A stretch of 64,000 nt of DNA from Physcomitrium patens (Eukaryota; Streptophyta; Bryopsida; Funariales; Funariaceae), in assembly GCF_000002425.4 (NCBI RefSeq), contig NC_037274.1:12448374-12512373 (forward strand), given 5' to 3'. This document shows, one piece after another, positions 33,600 to 45,369 of the stretch (position 1 is the first letter of the stretch; each line of letters opens with the position of its first letter). A program made the position numbers and the translations under genes. The notes under the pieces are model-generated. The model saw only the letters and a list, made by a program, of their open reading frames with translations. It was not told the DNA's origin and searched no databases.

Positions 33600-34488
33600 T
33601 GTATAAAACTGCTTTTGCATGGTCATATGCCGATTTGAAAGCAATTCCAGCTGAAGTTTGTGAGCATCGAATTATATTGGAAGAGAACGCTAGATCAGTG
33701 CGCCAAAGATAACAACGACTTAATCCAAAATACTCACTTCTGATAAAAGAAGAACTGGATAAACTCTTAGAAGTTAGATTTATCTATCCAATTCCTTTCA
33801 ATGAATGGATTTTAACAATTTTTATAGTACCGAAAAAGAATGAAAAAGTTTGCATGTGTCAAGATTTTTGAAAATTAAATGAGGCTACTAAGAAGGATTA
33901 TTTTTCTTTATCATTCACGGATAATATATTACATGCTGTAGCTACACATGAATGTTATTCATTTTTTGATGGATTCTCCAGTTATAATTAAGTTAAGATT
34001 GTAAAAGAAGACTAGTTAAAAACTACTTTTACTATGGATTGAGGGACCTTTGTCTATAAGATTATGTCATTTGGGCTTTGTAATACACCAACTACATTTC
34101 AAAGGATAATGATGCAAGCATTCCTAGATTATCTATGAATTTCAATAGAAATATTTCTAGATGATTTTTATATATTTAGTACAAGAGCGAGGCATTTAGA
34201 ATATCTCGGTCAATGTTTGAATCAATGTGCCAAATATGGAATTTCTTTAAATTTAAAAAATTACCAATTTGGTGTACCTTTTGATAAACTATTGGATCAT
34301 ATAGTTTCAATGGCAGGTATTACTACAGATCCAGATAAAATAAAGTTTATAGTAGAATTAAAGAAACCAGATACTATTATAGGTGTTTGAGTATTTTTCG
34401 GCCATGTCAGTTATTATCGGTGATTTATCTATCTATTCGCACTTATATACCTTTTCTTGATAAATCTCTTGAAGAAACCACTAACCGA
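33600..34488 (+). pseudogene. Family B reverse transcriptase
   Basis: RT blocks appear in order: FAWSYADLKAIPAEVCEH (about 33615-33668), a finger block VPKKNEKVCMCQDF (33829-33870), KLNEATKKDYFSL (33874-33912), FFDGFSSYN (33963-33990), IMSFGLCNTPTTFQRIM (34063-34113) and the catalytic FLDDF (34151-34165). Then SMAGITTDPDKIKFI and FFGHVSYYR follow, ending with LLKKPLT at 34470-34487. Several stops are present. The active-site Asp pair is kept. The sequence resumes in RNase H after the insertion, at 35635. Confidence 0.8.
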
Positions 34489-35628
34489 TGTCGTGTTGTA
34501 ACAAAAGTATACTGTGAAAATATAAAGAAAGGGGACTTTTATTAATGTTCAGTTACCTCGAATATTGGAAGCAACGACCGATTCCAGTGCCAATATTCAA
34601 GGACCAGTTCAGACACCCCATCACAATCGGTCAGGGCATACTTACCAGTAACGAAATGCTCCGTTTAAGTCTAATAGTGGGAGTCAATAGAATCGAAAGG
34701 ACTAAATTGATGACTAAGTGAGCCTGACGCGAAGGACCAATTTGACCCAATTACGGGAACATCCAAGTCTTACTACGGGCCTCTTAGCCAATATGAGACC
34801 TGATTTGGTCGGGCGACTCAATGTGGTCCCGATTACGGGGGTTTCGATTCTGTTTCAGCCTTTCCTGTTCTCTGTGCTGTTTCAGGGAACGTTGTTTCCA
34901 GAAAAAGAACCTTTTAAAAGGCAAAAAATGGAGGAGAAAGCTCTGACAACGGAGCCAATTTCGGATCCAAGACGGAAGATTGAAGAAATTCAGAGGCTAG
35001 GGTTTGAAAGAGGAGAGAATTAAGGTTAAAGGAGAAGATAGGTTAAGAAATAAAAGAGGATAGAATCAGGGTTTTAAAGGGGGGAGAGCTAGCTTCATGC
35101 TTCAGAGGGGGAAAAAAAAAGACAGAGAATTAGGGTTTTTTTTTTCATAGGGTTTTGAGAAGATTGAGGTAATCGTTGCTGAAAGTCAATGTTGTACTGA
35201 TGAATCGGGGTTTTAATGAAGTAGGTGTGATAACTCTTGGCTGTTTTATAAAATCGAAGTTATGTCTGTGATTGAAGAATTAAAAGGGTGTCTATAGGAT
35301 TGAATATGCGGAATGAATGAAAAGTTTTTGGGTTAATCTAACAAGACAATCAGTGGATACAAGGTTGTGAGTATAAAGTGGTATTGAAGATTAGCGGATT
35401 GGATTGTTCGGGGTTCTCTGTAACGTCTAGAGACCTACCGGCTAGGGCAAAAAGGATTTCGGCGAGCAGTCGAAGGACATCCGTATAGATTTATGGTATA
35501 TTCTTGTAATCGTTTATATTTCAACAGTCAAAAATTGATAAACTGCTTGAATATTAGCGAATCTCTATACTACCTCCTACAGCCAGATGTCAGGCACGTT
35601 CTCAAGCAAGATAGCACGTAATATGACA
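34489..35628. mobile_element. 1.1-kb composite insertion with a captured family B piece
   Basis: Splits the RT/RNase H junction; ACCGATG occurs at both edges (34484-34490 and 35628-35634). The ends are TGTCGTGTTG and, reversed, TGTCATATTACGTGC. The right end (35580-35628) closely resembles the outer end of the family C repeats (50283-50320 and 50427-50480). The left half (about 34560-34930) is a second copy of the family B gag-protease linker, with fewer transitions than the host element (open frame 34718-35023). The right half (35030-35580) is a GC-richer non-coding segment with several GGGTTTTAG/AGGGTTT motifs. This looks like a non-autonomous element that picked up retrotransposon sequence. 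Confidence 0.55.
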
Positions 35629-35634
35629 CCGATG

Positions 35635-35800
35635 GGACCAATCCATTTTGGATAAAGGAATGTATTATTGCATTTGAAACATTAAAACAAAAATTGGTTT
35701 TAGCACCAATATTGGTGGCATCTTATTGGACAAAACCATTCCAAGTTTATGTGGATGCATCTAACGCCATTGATTAAAGAAGCCAACGCTGCTACGTCTT
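35635..35800 (+). pseudogene. Start of family B RNase H, then deletion
   Basis: ECIIAFETLKQKLVLAPILVA (35660-35720) and FQVYVDASNAI (35740-35773) are the beginning of Ty3 RNase H, with its first catalytic Asp. The frame then stops, and the 3' end of the element follows within 90 bp. The rest of RNase H and all of integrase are missing. Confidence 0.75.
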
Positions 35801-35845
35801 TATAATTTAAGGCTAAATAATGTTTGTGAGGACGTTGCACAATTA

Positions 35846-35857
35846 GAAATGGGACTA
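35846..35857 (+). other. Polypurine tract of the family B element
   Basis: AGAAATGGGACTA directly precedes the 3' LTR start TGTAGAATATG, in the usual position of the plus-strand primer. Confidence 0.6.
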
Positions 35858-36410
35858 TGTAGAATATGTAAATAAATTTTGTGGTAAGTTACTGGTTGGT
35901 TATTAACAACCTTGAGAATTAGACTTATGGTTAGGCAGTTTAATTGATAACATTAGTTTGTTAGTGAAATAAATGGTTAAGAATTCAAAGGGTCATAATC
36001 TTTGGAATCCATTGGCTGATGAATCATCTTCTTGGTATGATAAAGAGGTTGAAGATAGAGAGACGAGGGCCAGACTATGAGAGTCGTAAGCCGAGAGCCA
36101 GACATTGAGAGTCGTAAGCCGGGATAAGCTGGTGCTACCTCTTTATTTTTTTTATTATTTGCTTATGAAGAATTGTGATTGAGAGAAGTATTGTTGATTT
36201 AATAATCATAGAATGGATTATGGGTTGAATTAAGATGGAAGTAGTAAGCCTCAATATTTTGTAGTTTGATAATTGATTTCAGATAGCCATAATATAGTCA
36301 ATTGTAACTCTAACAGATCCAATTTATATAACCAATCTTTCCTTGTGTTCGAACCCGTATCTATTAGTTCAATTGCTTTGGTCTACTGAAACTTGAATGC
36401 AGCGAGAACA
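35858..36410 (+). repeat. 3' LTR (553 bp) with two tandem repeats
   Basis: Aligned with 29509-30170 over its full length apart from the tandem-repeat block (36068-36120), which has two copies instead of six. Ends near AGCGAGAACA. Confidence 0.82.
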
Positions 36411-37590
36411 ATATGTATTAAAAAATATCAAGAAAAAAAAAGAAAAAACTCTCAAAATCAATATTAAAGATGTTCATGCTTTAAAAAATCTAAAATGCCC
36501 TCTTTGTGAATAAATAAGTGATTTCACTCTTTAATTACTTTCAACTTCACTTATAAGACTTCTTAAAAGTCTTATACTCTATCCTAACCTCTTATATAAG
36601 CTTTGTTATTCTAAAATCACCTCTCTTCTCTCATAAAATACTTCTAATCTCACAAAACACTTCTTATCATTTTAAAAGGATCTCAAGGAAAATTTATTAC
36701 ATAAAACTATAATATTAGATCACAAATAATATAAATCAGAAAAAAAACATAATACCAAAGTTTAAAAATATTATTTTAAGGTATCTAACAACAAATAAGA
36801 GCAAAATTACATCAACAATTAGATAGAACAATGGAGTTAGATGATATCAAATCCTAACATCAGCAACAACCAAAAGATCTTCTCCTCTCAAAAAGTAAGA
36901 CTTCAAAGAACTTCAAAATTCACAATTAAAGGTGAATGGATCCATAATCTATTGAAGAACAACAATATGAAATCACAATACTTAGCATCAACAAGGTTGC
37001 ATACAAAGAGAGTATGAAGTCAGATATCTCTCACTTCCAATACTTATTATTTATAAGTAGTAGTTCCTATCTTAATGGATAACTTCTATCTTTTAATGAA
37101 TACATCCATCCAACATACTATCAAGACTATCTATTATTATCTTATCTATTATAAAAGTATACTTTATAAGAAGCAATGATAGCTATTTACTATAGATCAT
37201 GGATGGACAAAACAAAAAATTAATAATATACAAGATAAATTATATGGAACTTGTTCACATATTAAAATCCGAATTGAAGATATTACAACAAAGCAGTATT
37301 TCTTTGTTTAAGATACATCGTCTTATTCAATGATTTTAAGACAATCATATATTATGACAGCACAGATAGAAACTAAAATACTTGATGATTCAATCTATGC
37401 ATAGATATGTTGTAAAGATAGAAAAAAAAAATATAATTTTTAACTATACTTTTTAATCATGAATAAAATTAAGATAGATTGAAAAAAAAGCCATTATAAA
37501 GCATTGTTAAAGAAGTACTACTATAAAGTAAGATTATAAAGATATAAAAAGAAAAGTATTCTTGTAGGATATAAGTACATTTGATTTAAG
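36411..37590. other. AT-rich stretch without recognisable gene
   Basis: No frame, repeat end or motif that I can name. It should contain whatever flanked the family B insertion, but no copia leader or LTR is recognisable here. It may simply be decayed transposon sequence. Confidence 0.5.
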
Positions 37591-37599
37591 TTTTATTGA

Positions 37600-39500
37600 A
37601 ATTTTTAAAAATAGAAGTATTATATACAAGAAAGTTAAGGATTAAAAAAACTTAAATAAAAAAATAAATAATATTGAAAAAATATTATACAGATTAAAGA
37701 CATTAAAAGATGATAAGAAGATTTTAGATATTTATGAAGTAAATGGATTAAAAGATTCTTTCAAATTATTTGCATCCATTAGATTAAAAAATAATAATAA
37801 GATTATAGAAACTCATTCAAGGGAGGTTTATTTTATACTTGAGTCTTTTCAAGGACCAAAAATTATTATAGAGATAAAATATAAAATAATAGACAAGAAG
37901 ATAAAATTCGTTGCTAGATCTTTTTTAGAAGATTTTATAGAATAAATAAGAGAAGCATCAAAAGAAGAAAGTTTAAAAGATCCAAAGAATATTGAACATT
38001 AATTTAGAAAAGAAACTTTTGAAGAATTGAAGATTGAATGTGATGGTTTCTTGTTATGAGCAAAAATTAAATATTTAAAAACAATTCTTGTAAAACAAGG
38101 TAGATCATTTGTCTTTGGACTTCATAAAATAAGATGTATGGATCCAAATATTATTGCTTTTGTGATTATCTTCATAATACCACATGTACCTTGGAACTTA
38201 AGGCTAATTCTTGTACCAAAGGTGCATTTGCCTAATTAGGTGGAATTATAGAAAGAAAAGATATAAATGAAGGTTTTAGAACCTTTTTTTGTTCTATATT
38301 CTAGTCATTGATTTACAATGCCCAAGAAAAATAGATCATTATATTTTATTCAAGATATACAGCTAGTGAATGTAGTAACTATTAAAAATGCAAGTATTGG
38401 ATTTGTAATAGATGAGTTTGCTAAAGTGTTTGCAAAAAGAGAAATTTATTGAATAGATAATTTATATTTAGGCTATAATCAATTTCAACTTGTAAATGAA
38501 ATTAGATATCTAACAATAAAAAGAATGATACTTGGATTATTTAAAATATATATTCTTTGACAAGGTATTACAAATTCAATTGCACATATGATAAATGACA
38601 TGAACAAGGTATTAAAAGTCTTCATTTTTAAAATAAATATACCTTTTTTAGATGATGTTCCTATCAAAGGATATAAAAAAGGATAAAAAGATGAAACATT
38701 AGATGAAAGAGGGTGTCACAAGTATGTTATTGATGATATGCAAGATTGTGAAAAGATTTTAACTTGACTTGAAGAAATTTATTTTACACTTTTGAGAGCA
38801 AAATCTACATTTGGAATATAAGAAATTATCATTGATAGGCATTTGTATGGATTTTATGGAAAAAAAAACTAGATTTAGGTAAAATTAATACAATTGGAAG
38901 GATGAAGGATATATGTGACTCTTTAATAAAAGTATGTAGGTTTTTAAGAGCTTGTATATTTTATTGTATATGGATTCCTCATTATGATTATATATTAGAT
39001 CTATTATATGGATTATTACATGAATGTTGTTAATTTAAATGAAAAAAAATATATTTAAGCAATGCAAAAATTAAAGGTGTTATTGTTGAGATCTCTAATT
39101 TTAAAAAGAATTGATTATGGATGTAATAGAAAAATTATACTTATTATAGGTATTAATCTTATTGCTATTAGGTGGGCTATAGATTAAGATGATTTAAGTA
39201 GAAATAGATCTATAGTTTGATTTGGAACTAAAATTTTAAATATTTGTCAATATACATATTTACAAGTCAAAAGAGAACTACGAAGAGTTGTTTTAACTAT
39301 GAAAGCTAAAAAAGATTATTTGATTGATACAATGGTAATAATTGAAATAGATTTCTTGAAATTTCTTAAAATGATTACTAAATATTCAATACTAGATATT
39401 TCAATAATAAGATGGATTTCTTATATTAAATCATTAAATCTAAAATTTAGATATATTGATGGAAAAGATAATTTTATGACAAATATGTTGTCTTGAATAA
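37600..39500 (+). pseudogene. Ty3-like pol relic with the FLDDVPIKG-type RT
   Basis: Plus-strand RT and RNase H pieces in one broken frame. The fingers read PKKNRSLYFIQDIQLVN (38320-38372), then FAKVFAKREIY and LYLGYNQFQLVNE (38412-38500), QGITNSIAHMINDMN (38561-38605) and the catalytic FLDDVPIKG (38646-38672). The RNase H end is near 39440-39496 (FRYIDGKDNFMTNMLS). About a dozen stops interrupt it. The catalytic motif differs from the YLDDILIYS and FLDDF types of the other elements here. I associate this form mainly with fungal Ty3 elements, so it is either a separate lineage or a host clue. Confidence 0.7.
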
Positions 39501-39639
39501 GATATGAAAGAGAAGGAAAAATGGTTGAAGACATTGATGATGTTAGATTGAAATTCTATTTAATATCAAATCTTAAGAAGGAAGACAAGTTATTTTTTGA
39601 AGAACTTTATGAAGAAAAATTATTAGATATTGGTATTTA

Positions 39640-39900
39640 TCTTATAAAATTTTGCCATATATCTTATAGTTAGATAGTATATATAAAAGTAAAAATGAGG
39701 CTTTTTTCACTCTTCTCAATTTTTTTCTTGTTTTTAGTCTAGTTTCAAGAATTTTTAGTTTTTTTGTCTTTTGATAATAACCATTATATTTCTTATTGAA
39801 TATTCATTTTTTTAATCATCTTTCTTTGAAAAATAACTCATTTATTTATTTATGTTCTTCAAGTTCTTGTCCTTGACATATTAATAAGTAAATTCTTATA
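39640..39900 (+). repeat. Family A-like LTR fragment, plus orientation
   Basis: Reverse complement of about 5090-5330 of the intact LTR: TATA region (AGTATATATAAAAG, 39675-39689), a weakened hairpin, a TCTAGTTTCAAG block and a TCTTGTCC block near its end. U3 is missing. Confidence 0.65.
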
Positions 39901-40114
39901 ATATTAAATCTTTGTTTTTTTATTAAAATCAGGTTATTTTTTCTTTTGATAAGATATAAGTATTTTAAAAGTTGTAAATTACTTACATCTAAATTAATAT
40001 TATTTTTAGAAATTTTTTGTTTTAAGTCTTTTTTTCTACTTATCTTAAGTAATAATAGACATCTTTTTTTTATATAATTATATAATTTTCTATATATAAG
40101 TATATAATTATATA

Positions 40115-40900
40115 ATGATAGAAAAGCTTCTTGAAATGATGAGAGCAATAACACAAAGGCAAGAAAAAATAAGAAAATTAATGCTTGGAATGTATTAACT
40201 TAATTTACCACCACAAGAAACAATAAGATTAGCAAGTTGTGAAGGTATAGAAATAATTAGATTTGCTTCAACATCTACATCAAATTATATTATTTTTTCT
40301 ATAATAAAATATCATTTAAGTATTAAAGAAGCAAGAATTGCCTTGCCTAAATAATTTGATAACATAAGATAAAGTTTTGAAGATTTATTAATCAAATATA
40401 ATTAATAAATGAACTTTAGCCTCAAAACTATGCAACTCCAAAATCACAAGTTAAGTTTATTAGAGCACTACTTTTCAATTTTACTTTATTATGATTTTTA
40501 TCTTTTTAAAATAATTTCATTCAATATTTGATAATTTGGAGGCATTTTTGGTAGGATTTAAATCTATGTATGAAAAACATGATAATAAATTTTTGGAAAA
40601 AAAATATGATTGCTCTTCTTGTGGCTTATTAGACTAATTGAACTTTGCACTACTTGATTACATACTCAATGGCAATAAGCATATTGCAATTGTGAGTATG
40701 AATGGTAGGTGGTGAGATTGAGTCAACAAAACTAATATTCTATTAATGAAAAGATTGTTTAATAAATAGGGATTAAAAATCATGCAAAAATAATTAAATA
40801 TTTTTTATAATATTATCAATCATCTTAATGGACCGCAAATTAAAATACATTGTAAGTTGTACATTTTTTTTGGATATGAAGAATCTTTCAAAATGGTCAT
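40115..40900 (+). pseudogene. Family A-like gag relic, plus strand
   Basis: Starts near an ATG at about 40116. The translated pieces LNLPPQETIRLASCEGIEII (40199-40258), FASTSTSN and ARIALPK (40333-40353) align with residues about 40-100 of the intact family A gag. Stops follow. It is preceded by the LTR fragment at 39640, so this is the 5' part of another degraded family A element, opposite in orientation to 1-5631. Confidence 0.7.
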
Positions 40901-40999
40901 TTAAAGGATCTATGTGGCATACTTTTAAAATAATGGAAACTTCTTCTAATGTGATATATTAAAAGATTATGTTATCAATGCCAAGATAATATAAGATTT

Positions 41000-42412
41000 T
41001 GTTGATCAGTGTGTATGTCGCAACAATATAATAGAAGGACTTAAGACAAGATCTGGAGATGTTGAGTTGAAGTTTCTTGATTTGGAGATAATACATGATT
41101 TAGTCAATGTAGTGATTGTAGGAAGTGGAGACAAAAAAAAAATAGCTACTAAAATTGGATTAATGGAAATTGAAGACAATAAAAAAGATCCCAATATAAG
41201 ACAAAAGGATCACATTACAACATGATTTCCTTGATTGATACTTTACAATAAAAAAAACTCTTAAAAGATAAGAATCCACGATATAAGCCATTTTCAAAAT
41301 GAGGATGTATTTAGCAAGAACTTCAAAGCTTTATGGTTGATATAGATAGTGAATTTGTCACCTATGAGGTAGTATTAAAAATTTTGTATAGCATAATCTA
41401 TGCCTATACATTTGCACTTCAATATAAAATTCTTACATTTGAAAGGATCAAGTTGTTATAAGGCATAGCGAATTAGGTAGTCTTTCATGTAGATATCAAA
41501 TTAAAAACTATCGCACTAATGGCATGGTTAGAAGCATCAATGTAGATGTGGAATACTTTCTTCTAATTTGGAGAAAAAAAATAGATGTAATAATAAGTAT
41601 TTTTTAAGCATTTTAAAATTTATTAATAGACTTCTATCTAGATAAACTTTGTATCAATATAAAAGAAGGCTATGAGTGGAAATGGACGAAATATGTATTT
41701 AAAGATAAATTAGTGGTACTAGTCTATGCATTCCAAAAAGTATCAAAGGTCATTAGTGTTTTCAGGTGGCAAAATACATTGAATAGCAACCATTTAATTG
41801 AAGTAGACTATGATGCTTTAGGAGCTAATAATATGGCCTAAGAATGGACCACATATTGCTTCAAAGAAAAAATTATTTAGATTTAAAGATATTTAGGTTT
41901 TTTTACATGCAAAGAAGACTTATTATAGACTCCTCATATAATCTTTAGAAGAACTATATACATACATATTGTTAAGATAGACCTCTACAATCTTATAGAA
42001 GTTTACAAAGATAAACATCATATATCATTAAAAAGTCATTAAGGTATTTTTGAGGTTCAAGGCTATTACTTTGAATACAAAAATATTGAGATTAGTAATA
42101 AAGGTTGTTTTCTATTGGTCTTTTGAAGCAATATTAATTTAGTTGTATTTAGAATATTTATTGAGAAGACATAAATTCTCTTTTTTTCAACTTAATTAAA
42201 GATTGTATCCATGAATGGCATGGAATAAGATTTTGAAAGCATGCATTGATTAAAATGCCTATAATCAATGAAAATAGAGATAGAAGTGTTATCTTTCTTA
42301 GGTAAAATTAAGTTAATAAAAGTTCATTCTAAATCTTCTTTGAGATAAATAAATCTATATTTGAGTATCTTTTAGAGTTATTTTTTGACTAATTTTACAT
42401 ACTTGGAGTTCA
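41000..42412 (-). pseudogene. Decayed Ty3 RT-RNase H relic, interrupted by the 42-48-kb element
   Basis: On the minus strand an RT block ILPKKD...IFIDYRHFNQCML (42310-42240) is followed by SMPFMDTIF, and near 41550-41520 an RNase H start YIDASNHAISAI. Weaker pieces of RNase H continue to about 41000. The relic is cut at 42417 by the family B element; the target sequence resumes at 48508 after the TGCAA duplication, where a short frame (48518-48793) may be the upstream part of the same relic. Confidence 0.65.
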
Positions 42413-42417
42413 TGCAA

Positions 42418-43184
42418 TGTGATTGTCCTTTTATTTATTCTACAATTTCTTTCAGAATAAACCTGTATAGGAGAATTCGAACACATGGAAAGACTAAGTG
42501 TACGAGTTTTACTTGTTAGGGTCACACAATTAACTGTATTCCAAACCACTAAAACACTAAGAAATACTACGATGCTTTCTCCTAGTAACAATACTCTTTC
42601 ATCAACTGATAACAACAATGTGCAACTCTACACTCTCAAAAGACTACTCATAACATAATAATTTCTATCCAATACCAAGAATAGTAGACTTCATTCTAAC
42701 AATCTGAATTCACATAATTTCCATAATTATAGACTTCTTTTGTCCAAAACACACACAGCTCTCAATAAACAACAATCATAATCCTCCAATAACTCCTCAT
42801 ATAATTCAATCACTTAGTGCTCCAATTACATAATCAATAACTCATAAATCAATCTCTGATTTATTCTACAGACTCACTTCTCAGTATTCAGAAACTATCC
42901 ATTACTTTTTAACAAAAAAAAAAAAAAAAAAAAAAACAAAGAGATAAAGAGACAAAGAGATAGCACCAAGCTTATCCCGGCTCATGACTATCACAGTCTC
43001 GCACTCCAACAAACTTATACAACTCCTATATAATTACTTTTGATTTCTAGATTCTAACTATAATCCTGTAATTAAACACTTTTAATAACTAAATCAATCA
43101 TCTGTCCTCTTAAACTGACTACTCTATGGACTATTAGTTTATTTTACCAATATCTTATAGAAACGAACTAATATCTATTCTATA
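42418..43184 (-). repeat. 3' LTR of the 42-48-kb element
   Basis: 767 bp, TGTGATTG at the left and ATTCTATA at the right on the plus strand (TATAGAAT...CAATCACA in sense; the canonical start in the palindrome copies is TGTAGAAT). Contains a 23-base A run at 42914-42936. Confidence 0.9.
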
Positions 43185-43640
43185 TAGTTCCACTCCTATT
43201 TGTGCAGTGTCTTTGCAAATACACAATTGATTCCTATCTAAAAACTACTTAACAAAATTCTACAAAGTTATTATTTCCTCTGGCCCACCCAATTGATCAT
43301 TTGGTGCATTATGGAATGTAGATTCCACTGAATTTGGTTCTAAATGCAAATCTTCTTCCTCATCCAATCCTTCCATTGACTCCTTTCTCAACTAGTTTGA
43401 TAGATCTTCATTATACTCTACCAATTCACTGACTTGAGCCTCTAGTTTCAAGATATGGACATCTCAAAGTTTCAATTGATGCTGCTCCTAACTCATCTAT
43501 TTTGAAACATCTTCAATTTACACTAGTGACTGATTCTTCACTGTTAACTCTTAACTGGAACTACTACTCTTGAATACACAAGAAACACAAGAAATGGCAC
43601 TCCAATCAACTCAAAACAGTACCACAGAATGACTATAACT
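43185..43640 (-). pseudogene. C-terminal acidic coiled-coil tail of family B pol
   Basis: Minus-strand translation gives a heptad-like segment VHILKLEAQVSELVEYNEDL (43430-43370) and, after one stop, MEGLDEEEDLHLEPNSV (43352-43300) and PNDQLGGPEE. It lies between the deletion point and the 3' LTR, where the post-integrase end of pol belongs. I know no name for this tail. It is seen only in this family B copy, since the others lack the region. Confidence 0.5.
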
Positions 43641-44060
43641 AATGCCCCACTCCTATTCTTTTACTACTTGGTGATAATGACAACATGTTACTTATACTAT
43701 CCGTAGAAGATAATAGGAAGTAATCTTTCTTTGTGGCCACATTAAGTTTTTGGAAATCTTGACAAATTCAGATTTTTCCGTTCTTTTTTGGCACCATAAC
43801 GATTGGAGAAACCCACTTACTATCCAGTATTGGGTAAATAAAACCAATTGCAAGAAGCTTGTCCAATTCTTCCTTCACCATGAGAGAATATTTATGATTA
43901 AGGCGATGTTGCATCTATCGTACTGGTTTAGCATTCTCCTCTAAAATGATATGATGCTCACAGACTTCAGCAGAGATACCTTTTAGATCATCATAAGTCC
44001 AAGTAAAAGCTGATTTATGATGCAAGAAAAATTTTGTCTAGCAGGTCAACTCCTATTCCT
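43640..44060 (-). pseudogene. N-terminal part of family B RT
   Basis: Minus-strand pieces read KSAFTWTYDDLKGISAEVCEH (about 44020-43955), then NHKYSLMVKEELDKLLAIGF, SPIVMVPKKNGK and DYFLLSS near 43690. This is the pre-RT and finger region only. The palm with the catalytic Asp pair is missing because of the deletion at about 43640. Confidence 0.7.
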
Positions 44061-45350
44061 TAATACCTTCATAGATCTTAATTGACCGAGGCTCTGCTGT
44101 GGTTGCCAAGTTGATAGTTAGACATAAAGATGCATCGACAATGTTCTGTTTCAACTCCCGTGTGGATTTTAAATCAGTCGATAAGTCCGACATATGTGAA
44201 GTACTGAATCTTGTGTCCAAGGTACTCACATGGTACACATCATACTCGGCCATCTAATAAATACTAAATTTAACATAGATTTCTAAATCCGATAGATATA
44301 TTAAATACTTCCCCTGATCGCCACATTGATACACTACTCTAGGGTGTTGAGCTGCTTCTACAGATGCCCCCATAATCGATGCTACTGCATCATTATCAGA
44401 GCTAAGCTTATCGTCCGATGTCAATTCAAATGCTGACAATTGAGATTCTTCGTAATAATATACTAGGTACATTTGTAATACCATTTTATCTCTATCCTTG
44501 CCAATTATCAAAGTACCCTGACTCCAATTATTCTTGGCCTTCGCTTGATAAAGCCAAAGTCATCCCAATAAAATTGGATACGATAAAGTCGAACGTTGTA
44601 ACCAAAAGACAATGTAGTAGATTTCATATGTAATATCGATAATTATAGTTTAAACACTGCGTAAAATATCCATTGGTTTAATCCAGCTATGATCTGCCAT
44701 CCTTAACACCAATGTTGTGGGTACTAAGTGTTCCAACTCTAAAGTATCCATTGTATCAGTATTCATTAAATTGGCGTTAGAACCACCATCCATCTAAATA
44801 CATAAGATCATAACATCGTCAATTGAAACATCGATGGTTGGTGCACCTAGGTTAGGATTCAAATTGACTTCACAAACTTTCTTATTGCATTGCCTATGTC
44901 GTGTTAACAATGAATTCAATATTAACGATACTCTGATGCAACCGTTAGAAGTTGCTTCATAGAAATAGAAGGTCGAATAGTCTCCACATCCTTCAAAATG
45001 TCATAGGATTCCATATTTAAGGTAATTCCCAATGCCCTCTTTTTTTTCATTGAGTTGAGTTTAATTTCGAGAGATAAGATATTCTTCCATCTTGGACTTG
45101 AAATTGGAACAATAGCCTGAGTTTCTTTGGAATTCGCACCCCCAAGAAGAACTTTCAACAGATAGGACATTTCCCAAAACTGCATAGAGAATGGAATTAC
45201 TCGAAACAGAATCGAAGCCTCCATAATCGGGACCTCATTGGGTTGCCCAACCAAGTCAGGTCTCATATTGGGTAAGAGGCCCGTAATAGGATCTGAATTG
45301 GATGTCCCCGTAATTAGGTCAAATTGGCCCTTCACAATAGGCTCATCCAA
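44061..45350 (-). pseudogene. Family B protease with linkers
   Basis: From 45350 the linker and LGITLNMESYDILKDVETI (45045-44985) lead to the aspartic protease core near 44870-44560: APTIDVSIDD, DGGSNANLM around the catalytic Asp (about 44800-44770), LVLRMADHSWIKPMDILRS and LSYPILLG (44590-44568). An acidic linker (44511-44254) and a pre-RT block follow. There are a few stops. It is the best preserved family B protease in the window. Confidence 0.75.
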
Positions 45351-45369
45351 ATGTTGAATTGGTCCTTTT

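Larger units (their letters stand above)
29509..36410 (+). mobile_element. Family B Ty3 element, internally deleted
   Basis: Plus-strand element with LTRs at 29509-30170 and 35858-36410, a tRNA-Asp primer-binding site, gag, protease, RT and the first part of RNase H, and no integrase. A 1.1-kb insertion (34489-35628) interrupts the RT/RNase H boundary. It is inserted in the leader of the copia fragment. The flanking 5-mers (TGTGT and ATATG) do not match, so either an end was lost or the duplication has decayed. Stops are scattered through all domains. Confidence 0.88.

Noticed and set aside
29504-36415. Target duplication for the 29-36-kb family B element
   Set aside because: TGTGT and ATATG on the two sides do not match, so I do not claim one.
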